DNA from: Streptomyces fulvoviolaceus
GTDB lineage: Bacteria; Actinomycetota; Actinomycetes; Streptomycetales; Streptomycetaceae
Length of the DNA: 64,000 nt
Direction of reading: 5' to 3'
Assembly (NCBI RefSeq): GCF_000718165.1
Contig: NZ_JOEY01000026.1
Coordinates: 1-64,000, forward strand
A program made the position numbers and the translations under genes. Shown piece after piece: positions 57,344 through 64,000 of the stretch. Position 1 is the first letter of the stretch; every line of letters starts with the position of its first letter. Under the pieces are notes generated by a model, which did not search any database, was not told where the DNA came from, and saw only the letters and a list, made by a program, of their open reading frames with translations.

Positions 57344-58123
57344 TCACGCCGCCCGTCCGGTCCGGCGCCGCCGCGCCCAGAACCAGGTGCCGGTGCCGGC
57401 CGCGACCAGCCCGGCCGCGGTGAGCCCGATCGTCAGGGCGGCGGAGCCGGTGCTGGCCAGTGGCCCGTCCGATGTCGTGTCGGAGCCGGAGCCGGAATCG
57501 CCCGTGGTGCCGCCGGTCGTGCTCGCCCCCGCGGTCGCGCTCGGCGTCGTCGAGGCGTTGTCGTCGCTCGACGAACTCCCGCCGCTCCCCGTGAACGTCA
57601 CCGGGATGCGGACCGTCTGGGTCTGGTCCCCGCCGCGTGTGTGGTCGTTGCGGGTGATCACCGCGCAGGTGACGCCGGACTTCGTGCAGTCGGTGTTCGC
57701 GTCCTTCGCGCGCACTTTGACCCGCACGCTGAACGTGCCCTTGTGCCCGCTGCCGCCGTAGGGCTTCGCCAGTCCCTCGCCGTACGACGGCGGGTTGGAG
57801 GAGACCCACACGGATGCCCCTGACTCGCCGGACATGTCGACGCCGCCGACGCACGGCGTGGGCGTCTTCCCGGCGCCGTTGTCCACGCAGAAGGCGACGT
57901 AGATGCCCTTCTCGGTGTTGTAGCCCGAGCCGGACACGGTCACCGTCTCGCCCGCCGGGTCGAGGCCGGAGGCCTGGGAAACGGTGAGTTTCTGCCCCTC
58001 GGGTCCCGTCGCCGAGGTCCCCGCGGCTGCCGCGGGCGACGCCGTCGGAAGAGTCAGAAGGATCGCCGCAACCGCGGCAGACCAGCCAACTCGCCTGCCA
58101 CGCAGGCTGCTTGCCCCATTCAT
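57344..58123 (-). CDS. Sortase-anchored neocarzinostatin-like surface protein
   Basis: A 259-residue surface protein. Signal peptide about 1-35 (MNGASSLRGRRVGWSAAVAA ...SPAAAA). One four-Cys domain spans about 45-175: VTVSGSGYNTEKGIYVAFCV, KTPTPCVGGVDMSGESGASV, TDCTKSGVTCAVITRNDHTR and VRIPVTFTG. A Ser/Thr-rich linker precedes LASTG, a hydrophobic helix and WARRRRTGRAA, a LAxTG class E sortase signal. It lies directly upstream of the HtaA gene and divergent from the HmuT-like gene, with an iron box (58148-58166) between them. It is likely a surface ligand-capture protein expressed under iron starvation. Confidence 0.87.
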   Translation of the reverse strand: MNGASSLRGRRVGWSAAVAAILLTLPTASPAAAAGTSATGPEGQKLTVSQASGLDPAGETVTVSGSGYNTEKGIYVAFCVDNGAGKTPTPCVGGVDMSGESGASVWVSSNPPSYGEGLAKPYGGSGHKGTFSVRVKVRAKDANTDCTKSGVTCAVITRNDHTRGGDQTQTVRIPVTFTGSGGSSSSDDNASTTPSATAGASTTGGTTGDSGSGSDTTSDGPLASTGSAALTIGLTAAGLVAAGTGTWFWARRRRTGRAA

Positions 58124-58147
58124 GGCAACACCCCCACCAGTGGTTAA

Positions 58148-58166
58148 TAAGGTAAACCTAACCTAA
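58148..58166. promoter_or_regulatory. Iron box between the divergent surface and HmuT-like genes
   Basis: TAAGGTAAACCTAACCTAA matches the DmdR/IdeR consensus at 15 of 19 positions. It lies 25 bp upstream of the minus-strand surface gene and 48 bp upstream of the HmuT-like gene, so one site can control both. Confidence 0.82.
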
Positions 58167-58213
58167 GCTATTGATCAACTGTATGAGACCCAGGAGATTC
58201 GAAAGGCTGAGCG

Positions 58214-59245
58214 ATGCGTATCCCCGGAAGACCGCTCGTCCCCCTGACGCTGGCCCTCGCGCTGCTGACGGGCGCCTGCGCCGGCGGCACCTCCGCGTCC
58301 TCCTCGGCGGCGGACGCGTCCCCCGCCTCCGCGAGCGAACGGGCGGCCACGGCCGAGAAACAGCTCGCCAAGAACACCCTCGTCCCCCTCGAAGGGAAGG
58401 CGCCCGCACCGGAGTTGCCGGTCACCGTCGACTCCTCCGACGGGCGCAGGGTGACCGTGAAGGACGCCTCGCGCATCCTGCCGCTCAACGGCGGCGTCGC
58501 CGAGATCGTGTTCACGCTGGGGCTCGGCGACCGGGTCGTCGGCCGGGACATCACCGCCACCTTCGCCGAGGCGAAGAAGCTCCCGCAGGTCACCAAGGCG
58601 CACGACGTCAGCGCGGAGAGCGTGCTGTCGCTCAGGCCCACGGTGGTGCTCGCCGACACCGACACCGGCCCGAAGGAGGCCGTCGAGCAGATCCGCGATG
58701 CCGGCATCCCGGTCGTCGTCCTCGACCCGGCGACGAAACTGGCCGACGTCTCCACCCGCACCACCCGCATCGCCGAAGCCCTCGGCGTTTCCGCGGCGGG
58801 CAAAGCCCTCAACAGCCGTATCGACAAGGAACTCGCGGCGGCCCGGGCGGCCGTGCCGAAGGGCAGCAAGCCGAAAGTGGCCTTCCTGTACATGCGCGGC
58901 AGCGCGGCCGTCTACCTCATGGGCGGCAAGGGGTCGGGCGCCGACTCGCTGATCGAGGCCGCGGGCGCGGTCGACGCGGGCGTCGAGGCGGGCCTGGACA
59001 GACCCTTCACGCCGCTCACCAGCGAGGCCCTCGTCACGGCCCGGCCCGACGTGATCCTCATGATGGACAAGGGACTCGAGTCGGTGGGCGGTGTCGACGG
59101 CCTCGTCGAGATCCCCGGCATCCGTGAGACCCCGGCCGGCATGAACCGCAGGATCGTCACCCTGGAGGACGGCGTCCTGCTGAGCTTCGGGCCGCGCACA
59201 CCGCTGGTCATCGACATCCTCGTCGACCGCATCCACGGGACGTGA
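58214..59245 (+). CDS. hmuT: Haem ABC transporter substrate-binding lipoprotein (HmuT-like)
   Basis: A 343-residue lipoprotein: signal MRIPGRPLVPLTLALALLTG with lipobox TGAC. The remainder is a type III (TroA/BtuF-like) binding fold: ILPLNGGVAEIVFTLGLGDR, VVGRDITATFAEAKKLPQVT, SVLSLRPTVVLADTDTGPKE, VAFLYMRGSAAVYLMGGKGS and GADSLIEAAGAVDAGVEAG match HmuT haem receptors. It would receive haem from HtaA-type surface proteins. Unusually the next gene is a histidine kinase: no HmuU permease or HmuV ATPase is encoded here, so it must use a transporter from elsewhere. It shares an iron box with the divergent surface gene. Confidence 0.9.
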   Translation: MRIPGRPLVPLTLALALLTGACAGGTSASSSAADASPASASERAATAEKQLAKNTLVPLEGKAPAPELPVTVDSSDGRRVTVKDASRILPLNGGVAEIVFTLGLGDRVVGRDITATFAEAKKLPQVTKAHDVSAESVLSLRPTVVLADTDTGPKEAVEQIRDAGIPVVVLDPATKLADVSTRTTRIAEALGVSAAGKALNSRIDKELAAARAAVPKGSKPKVAFLYMRGSAAVYLMGGKGSGADSLIEAAGAVDAGVEAGLDRPFTPLTSEALVTARPDVILMMDKGLESVGGVDGLVEIPGIRETPAGMNRRIVTLEDGVLLSFGPRTPLVIDILVDRIHGT

Positions 59246-59306
59246 GGCCGCACGCGACGGCATACTCCCGCTGTCGTATGCGGCCGGGCAGGGGCGCTCG
59301 TACGGT

Positions 59307-60557
59307 GTGGAGGTGACGACCTTCGACCGGCTGAGCGATCGTCCGGGCAAGCACGCACGTCAGCGCCTGACAGGCCGTCTGCGCGCGCTGCCTCCACGCG
59401 CCGTGGACGCCCTCGTGGTGGTCGTCGTCGGCATGTTCACCGGACCGGACGCGGCGGTGAACGAGCCGCAGTACCGGCAGGCGGACTGGTTCACCTGGCT
59501 GCTGCTGGCCCTCTCGCTGCTCGCTCTGCTGGGGCGGCGGCGCCGGCCGGTGCCGGTCGCGGTGGTGACCGGTGCCGCGTGCGGGGGCTGGGCGCTGTAC
59601 GGGCACATCGGGGAGCTGCTGAACCTGCCGGTGATCGTGGCGCTGTACACGCTCGCCGTGCAGGGGAACCGGCGCCGAACCCTGCGGACCGGTCTGGTCG
59701 CCTCGCTGACCTCGGGCGCGGTCGCGCTGTGGGTGGGCAACGAGGTGGTGAACCCCCAGGGGCTGCCGGTGCTGGAGATGCTGTGGCCGCTGGTTCCGCT
59801 GCTGCTCGGCGAAGTGGTGCGCACGCGAGGGCAGTTGCTCGACGAGTACGCCGCCCGCGCCGCCCGTGCCGAGCAGGACCGGGAGCGGGAGACGGCGCGC
59901 CGGGTGCGAGAGGAACGGGTGCGGATCGCCCGCGAGCTGCATGACGTCGTCGCGCACACGGTGACGGCGATGACCGTGCAGGCGGGCGTGGCGCTGGACG
60001 CGTTCGACGTGCGGCCCGAGACGGCCCGGGAGGCGATGCGGCAGGTGCGGGACTCGGGCAAGGGGGCGGTGCGGGAGCTGCGGGCCACGGTCGGAGTGCT
60101 GCGCGACGGGGACGGCGACCCGGTGGAGCCCATGCCGGGGATGGGGCAACTCCCGCAGCTGGTCGAGCGGTTCGAGGGCGGCGGAGTCGAGATCACACTC
60201 CGGCGGGAGGGGGCGGCGGACGGGCTGGCCTCGGTGGTGGAACTGGCCGCGTACCGCATCGTGCAGGAGGCGCTGACGAACGTCGTCAGGCACTCCGGAG
60301 CCCGGCACGCCACGGTGTCCGTGGTCCGGCAGGACGGCGTGCTCGCGGTGGAGGTCGTCGACGACGGCCTGCCCTCCGCGATGGGCAAGGACGGTTTCGG
60401 GCTGATCGGGATGCGGGAACGCGCGGCGGCCGCCGGGGGTGGGATCGACTGCGGGCCGGTGTCCGGCGGGGGCTTCCGGGTGCGGGCGGTGCTCCCGGCC
60501 GACGGGGGCGCGGGCGTGACCATACGTGCCGAGGGGAACGCGGGGGCGCGGCCATGA
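59307..60557 (+). CDS. Sensor histidine kinase (HisKA_3 type)
   Basis: A 416-residue membrane kinase. Hydrophobic segments at about 31-47, 61-76, 81-98, 105-118 and 128-158 form the sensor. The phospho-acceptor is H212 in ARELHDVVAH. The ATPase domain has YRIVQEALTNVVRHSG (N box), EVVDDGLP (G1) and DGFGLIGMRERA (G2). A GTG at 59307 or at 59313 may start translation. It is coupled by a 4-bp overlap to the response regulator downstream. It follows the HmuT-like gene by 61 bp; a link to iron or haem sensing is possible but nothing in the sequence shows it. Confidence 0.9.
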   Translation: MEVTTFDRLSDRPGKHARQRLTGRLRALPPRAVDALVVVVVGMFTGPDAAVNEPQYRQADWFTWLLLALSLLALLGRRRRPVPVAVVTGAACGGWALYGHIGELLNLPVIVALYTLAVQGNRRRTLRTGLVASLTSGAVALWVGNEVVNPQGLPVLEMLWPLVPLLLGEVVRTRGQLLDEYAARAARAEQDRERETARRVREERVRIARELHDVVAHTVTAMTVQAGVALDAFDVRPETAREAMRQVRDSGKGAVRELRATVGVLRDGDGDPVEPMPGMGQLPQLVERFEGGGVEITLRREGAADGLASVVELAAYRIVQEALTNVVRHSGARHATVSVVRQDGVLAVEVVDDGLPSAMGKDGFGLIGMRERAAAAGGGIDCGPVSGGGFRVRAVLPADGGAGVTIRAEGNAGARP

Positions 60558-61222
60558 CCGTGCGCGTGGTGCTGGCGGACGACCAGACCGCCGTACGGGC
60601 GGGCTTTCGCGCCCTGTTGGACCTGACCGACGACCTGGTCGTGGTCGCGGAGGCCGCCGACGGGGCGCAGGCCGTCGAGGCGGTACGGCTGACCCGCCCC
60701 GACGTCGTCCTGATGGACGTCCGTATGCCCGGCGTCGACGGTCTCGAGGCCATCCGGCGTATCGCCGCCGACCCGGCGCTGGACGTCGTACGCGTGGTGG
60801 TGCTCACCACGTACGAGATCGACGCGTACGTCTTCGAGGCGCTGCGGCACGGCGCCGCGGGCTTCCTGCTCAAGGACATCGAGCCGGACGACCTGCGGGC
60901 GGCGATCCGCACGGTCGCCGCCGGACAGGGGCTCCTCGCACCGGCCGTCACCCGCGCGGTGGTCGAGGAGTTCGCCCGGCTCAAGAGCCCCGAGGCGGCG
61001 GGCGCCGAGCGGCTGGCGGTGCTCACCGGGCGGGAGCGGGAGGTGCTGACGCTGGTCGCGGCCGGTCTGAGCAACGAGGAGATCGGCCGGGACCTGCGCA
61101 TGAGCCCGCTGACCGCGAAGACCCATGTGAGCCGGGCGATGACCAAGCTCGGGGCACGGGACCGGGCCCAACTGGTGGTGCTGGCGTACGAGACCGGGCT
61201 GGTCAGGGCGGGGGAGCGGTGA
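60554..61222 (+). CDS. NarL/FixJ-family response regulator
   Basis: A 222-residue regulator. The receiver domain has D9/D10 and phospho-acceptor D55 (VVLMDVRMPG) and a conserved Lys in LLKDI. The C-terminal LuxR HTH reads LTGREREVLTLVAAGLSNEE, then IGRDLRMSPLTAKTHVSRAM. The cognate kinase gene overlaps it by 4 bp. It is followed by a convergent acyltransferase gene 39 bp away. Confidence 0.93.
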   Translation: MTVRVVLADDQTAVRAGFRALLDLTDDLVVVAEAADGAQAVEAVRLTRPDVVLMDVRMPGVDGLEAIRRIAADPALDVVRVVVLTTYEIDAYVFEALRHGAAGFLLKDIEPDDLRAAIRTVAAGQGLLAPAVTRAVVEEFARLKSPEAAGAERLAVLTGREREVLTLVAAGLSNEEIGRDLRMSPLTAKTHVSRAMTKLGARDRAQLVVLAYETGLVRAGER

Positions 61223-61261
61223 CGGTGCCCCACCTTCCGGTTCCCGGCGCGTCCGCGACCC

Positions 61262-62368
61262 TCACGCCCGCACGGACCGCCCGGGTGCCGAGCTACCGGA
61301 CGAAACAGGGCGGAACGCCCACGCCATCCTCGGCTCCATCACACCCCGGAAGACCCGCCGCACGGGCGCGGTGCACAGCACGGTCACGACCGTGGCGGCG
61401 ACGACACTGACGCCGATCGCGCCGAGCGGCGTGTGGGGCCAGTCGTGCTGGGACCAGTGCCAGTGGTTGGCGGCCTGGACGACGAAGCCGTGCAGCAGGT
61501 AGCCGTAGAGCGTGCCCGCACCCAGTGCGGTGAACCACATCCGCCGCCCGGGCACCCAGGAGAGGAAGCAGGCGACCAGGACCAGGGAGCAGCCGAAGAG
61601 GGCCAGCGTCATGAGCGGCCCGTACCAGGCGGGCACACCGAACGTCTCGGCGCTCGTGCGGTGGAAGAACCAGGCGTAGTCCATCCGCGGGACCGCCCAG
61701 TACGAGAACACGAGCGCGAGCGCGAAGACCGGCACGGCCAGGATGCGCACCCGCCACTGGCGCACCAGCCGGAAGTGCTCCGGCCGCAGGCACAGGCCCA
61801 GCACGAAGTACGGCAGGAACTGCAGCGCGCGCTGCAGATCGAGGTCCTTGCCGATGGACGGCGTCATGCTCGCCAGCGCCGCCACGGCCAGGGCGATCGG
61901 CAGCGGCCAGCGCACGCTCTTCCAGATGGGGGTGGTCAGCCGCCAGATGAACAGCGCGGCCAGGAACCACGTCAGGTACAGCGGGTCCAGCAGACTGATC
62001 GCCCGGTCCGGTTCGCCGTCGGTCCACCGGGTGAAAAAGGTGTACGCCGTCTCGAACGCGACATAAGGGATGGCAATGCCGGTGATCAGGCGCTTGATCT
62101 TCTCCGGGCTCGCGTCGAAGCTCCGCGAGAAGTAGCCGGAGACGACGATGAACGCCGGCATGTGGAAGGCGTAGACGATCATGTAGATCGCGGTGACGGC
62201 GCGGCTCTCGGAGCGCAGTGGCTCCCACGCGTGTCCCATCGCGACCAGCACGATCGCCAGGTACTTGGCGTTGTCGAAGAACGAGTCGCGCTGCTTGGGC
62301 CGCCCGGGTGCGGTCCGTGGCGCGGGTATCGCGTTGCTCAGCCGTGCCGTCTGTGTTGTCTCGCTCAC
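61262..62368 (-). CDS. Membrane acyltransferase (acyltransferase 3 family)
   Basis: A 368-residue integral membrane protein with about ten hydrophobic segments. RDSFFDNAKYLAIVLVAMGH starts the acyltransferase-3 fold (the conserved His is in GHAWEPL), and AFHMPAFIVVSGYFSR is the next signature. WFLAALFIWRL and LGAGTLYGYLLHGFVVQAA are the later ones. Members O-acetylate sugars of wall polymers, glycans or antibiotics using acetyl-CoA across the membrane. The acceptor is unknown. It is monocistronic, divergent from the DppA-type gene. Confidence 0.88.
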   Translation of the reverse strand: MSETTQTARLSNAIPAPRTAPGRPKQRDSFFDNAKYLAIVLVAMGHAWEPLRSESRAVTAIYMIVYAFHMPAFIVVSGYFSRSFDASPEKIKRLITGIAIPYVAFETAYTFFTRWTDGEPDRAISLLDPLYLTWFLAALFIWRLTTPIWKSVRWPLPIALAVAALASMTPSIGKDLDLQRALQFLPYFVLGLCLRPEHFRLVRQWRVRILAVPVFALALVFSYWAVPRMDYAWFFHRTSAETFGVPAWYGPLMTLALFGCSLVLVACFLSWVPGRRMWFTALGAGTLYGYLLHGFVVQAANHWHWSQHDWPHTPLGAIGVSVVAATVVTVLCTAPVRRVFRGVMEPRMAWAFRPVSSGSSAPGRSVRA

Positions 62369-62527
62369 TCTTCTCCTAGCCCGGAACGGATGGAACCCGC
62401 GGAGGAGGATACGCGTCTTCTAGGAGTTGCCTGTGTGGCAGGGGTGAGCGGCATTGCCATCGCCTCACCGTTTCCTGGCGACGTAAACCTCTCCGACGTG
62501 TGAGGTGACCGCGTAACGTGACGGAGC

Positions 62528-63361
62528 ATGAAGATCCTCATCAGCGCCGACATGGAAGGCGCCACGGGCGTGACATGGCCGGACGACGTGATGCCGGGGG
62601 CGTCCCAGTGGGAGCGGTGCCGCTCGCTGTTCACCTCGGACGTCAATGCCGCCGTGCTGGGTTTCTTCGACGGCGGCGCGGACGAGGTGCTCATCAACGA
62701 GGCGCACTCGACCATGCGCAACCTGCTGCTGGAGCAGCTCGACGAACGAGCGCAGATGCTCACCGGGCGGCACAAGTCCCTGTCCATGGTGGAGGGCGTG
62801 CAGCACGGGGACGTCGACGGCATCGCCTTCCTCGGCTACCACGCCGGCGCCGGTATGGAAGGCGTCCTCGCGCACACCTACCTCGCCAACTCCATCACCG
62901 GGGTGTGGCTGAACGACGTACCGGCCAGCGAGGGGCTGCTCAACGCCCACGTGGTGGCCGAGTACGGCGTCCCCGTCGTCCTCGTCACCGGCGACGACGT
63001 GGCCTGCGAGGACGCGCTCGGGTACGCCCCGGAGGCGTTGAAGGTCGCGGTCAAGGACCACGTCTCGCGGTACGCGGCCGTGTGCCGTACACCGGTCAGG
63101 ACCGCGGCCGACATCCGCGCCGCCGCCAAGGAGGCCGCGCAGCTGGCGGTCCGTCATGAACCGGTTGAGGCAGGCCCGTTCACCGTGGCGCTGGAGTTCG
63201 ACGCCGAGCACCTCACGATGGCCGCCACCGTCGTGCCGGGCGTGGACCGGATCGGCGCGCGCAAGGTGGCGTACACCAGCGACACCATGTACGAGGGGAT
63301 CCGCACCTTCAAGGCCGTCACCACCGTCGTCTCGGCCGCAGTGGAGGAGCAGTATGGCTGA
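62528..63361 (+). CDS. M55-family D-aminopeptidase (DppA-like)
   Basis: A 277-residue peptidase. The N-terminal ILISADMEGATGVTW has the zinc-binding S-x-D-x-E-G motif of DppA. Further ligands are in VLINEAHSTMRN (N-E-x-H), GIAFLGYHAGAGMEGVLAHT (H-x-G-A) and the VVLVTGDD segment. DppA proteins form decamers that cleave D-Ala-D-Ala or D-Ala-Gly-Gly, recycling peptidoglycan D-peptides. It overlaps the M20 peptidase gene by 8 bp, suggesting joint peptide degradation. The spacer to the acyltransferase gene contains no recognised operator. Confidence 0.9.
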   Translation: MKILISADMEGATGVTWPDDVMPGASQWERCRSLFTSDVNAAVLGFFDGGADEVLINEAHSTMRNLLLEQLDERAQMLTGRHKSLSMVEGVQHGDVDGIAFLGYHAGAGMEGVLAHTYLANSITGVWLNDVPASEGLLNAHVVAEYGVPVVLVTGDDVACEDALGYAPEALKVAVKDHVSRYAAVCRTPVRTAADIRAAAKEAAQLAVRHEPVEAGPFTVALEFDAEHLTMAATVVPGVDRIGARKVAYTSDTMYEGIRTFKAVTTVVSAAVEEQYG

Positions 63362-64000
63362 CCAGCAGGCCCTGGACGAGGTCGTCGAGTTCACCTCCGA
63401 TCTCATTCGCATCGACACCACCAACCGCAGCGGCGGCGACTGCCAGGAGCGCCCGGCCGCCGAGTACGCCGCCGCACGGCTGGCCGGGGCGGGTCTGGAG
63501 CCCACCCTCCTGGAGCGCACCAAGGGCCGTACGAACGTCGTCGCCCGTATCGAGGGCACCGACCCGTCGGCGGACCCGCTGCTCGTCCACGGTCATCTGG
63601 ACGTGGTGCCCGCCGAGGCGCGGGACTGGAGCGTGCACCCCTTCTCGGGAGAGGTCCGGGACGGGGTCGTCTGGGGCCGTGGCGCGGTCGACATGAAGAA
63701 CATGGACGCGATGATCCTGGCGGTGGTGCGGGCCTGGGCACGCGAAGGCTTCCGGCCCCGGCGCGACCTCGTCATCGCGTTCACCGCCGACGAGGAGGCG
63801 AGCGCCGAGGACGGCTCCGGATTCCTCGCCGACGAGCACCCGGGGCTTTTCGAGGGCTGCACGGAGGGCGTCAGCGAGTCCGGGGCGTTCACCTTCCACG
63901 ACGGCGGCGGGCGCCAGATCTACCCGATCGCGGCCGGTGAACGCGGCACGGGCTGGCTGAAGTTGACCGCGCGCGGCCGGGCCGGGCACGGCTCCAAGGT
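63354..64000 (+). CDS. M20-family metallopeptidase, N-terminal part (cut by window end)
   Basis: At least 215 residues of an M20/M25/M40 dizinc peptidase. LLVHGHLDVVPAEARDWSVH carries the first zinc His and Asp, GRGAVDMKNMDAMILAV the bridging Asp, and LVIAFTADEEASAEDGSGFL the catalytic Glu pair. The sequence reaches the dimerisation domain (LTARGRAGHGSK), where the window stops; the family is normally about 430-450 residues. GGAGGAGCAGT precedes the ATG, which overlaps the D-aminopeptidase stop. Substrates may be dipeptides or N-acyl amino acids. Confidence 0.92.
   Translation, partial: MADQQALDEVVEFTSDLIRIDTTNRSGGDCQERPAAEYAAARLAGAGLEPTLLERTKGRTNVVARIEGTDPSADPLLVHGHLDVVPAEARDWSVHPFSGEVRDGVVWGRGAVDMKNMDAMILAVVRAWAREGFRPRRDLVIAFTADEEASAEDGSGFLADEHPGLFEGCTEGVSESGAFTFHDGGGRQIYPIAAGERGTGWLKLTARGRAGHGSK

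Noticed and set aside
59307..61222. Two-component system as a dedicated haem sensor (HrrSA/ChrSA-like)
   Set aside because: Only position next to the HmuT-like gene supports it; no haem-binding motif or iron box was seen in these genes, so the function is left open.

Overview
The window is high-GC actinobacterial chromosome, almost certainly Streptomyces. The signs are very strong third-position GC, GTG starts, many 4-bp start/stop overlaps, class-E-sortase LAxTG surface proteins, SpoIIE/PAS/GAF phosphatases, DmdR1-type iron boxes, an ethylmalonyl-CoA pathway cluster and a typical Streptomyces intergenic repeat. No rRNA or tRNA gene and no CRISPR array was seen.

Layout. 1-7.2 kb: the tail of an IS5-like transposase, a tautomerase, a sirtuin, a NarL-type two-component pair beside a small membrane protein, a NUDIX hydrolase, a membrane-anchored protein, an XRE/MmyB-like regulator and a divergent SDR. 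7.66-17.43 kb: a complete 9.76-kb serine-integrase element inserted inside an ADP-ribosylglycohydrolase gene; the two halves of the gene lie at 7171-7665 and 17424-18005 and would rejoin in frame to a 357-aa protein. The element carries conjugative-plasmid-type genes (FtsK/TraB-like translocase, DUF2637/SpdB-like protein, small membrane protein), a primase-helicase, a GntR-type regulator and, unexpectedly, one HK97-fold phage major capsid gene with no other phage structural gene. 18.2-25.5 kb: glycerate kinase, then a PucR-type regulator divergent from a five-gene branched-chain-amino-acid-type ABC transporter (livFGHMK order). 25.6-27.1 kb: phosphatidylserine synthase and decarboxylase. 27.2-33.3 kb: ethylmalonyl-CoA pathway operon (ccr, ecm, mcl, mch-like, mcd-like). 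33.7-37.6 kb: CdaR-like regulator divergent from an MFS transporter and a DadA-like oxidase. 37.7-40.4 kb: TetR regulator and a fused double 3-hydroxyacyl-CoA dehydrogenase.

40.8-52.9 kb: HEAT-repeat protein, GNAT and RidA pair, secreted S33 peptidase, Rv2578c-type radical SAM protein with a LexA box, SRPBCC protein, a large MFS exporter fused to carboxypeptidase-regulatory-like repeats, a SpoIIE-type phosphatase, a methyltransferase and a secreted beta-propeller protein. 52.9-59.2 kb: a surface haem/iron locus. It holds three secreted proteins with four copies of a neocarzinostatin-like four-cysteine domain (two of the proteins sortase-anchored), an HtaA-domain protein and an HmuT-like lipoprotein, with two iron boxes. 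59.3-64 kb: a second NarL-type two-component pair, a membrane acyltransferase, a DppA-type D-aminopeptidase and the start of an M20 peptidase cut by the window end.

The two most interesting systems are the capsid-bearing integrative element and the iron-regulated neocarzinostatin-like/HtaA surface cluster.
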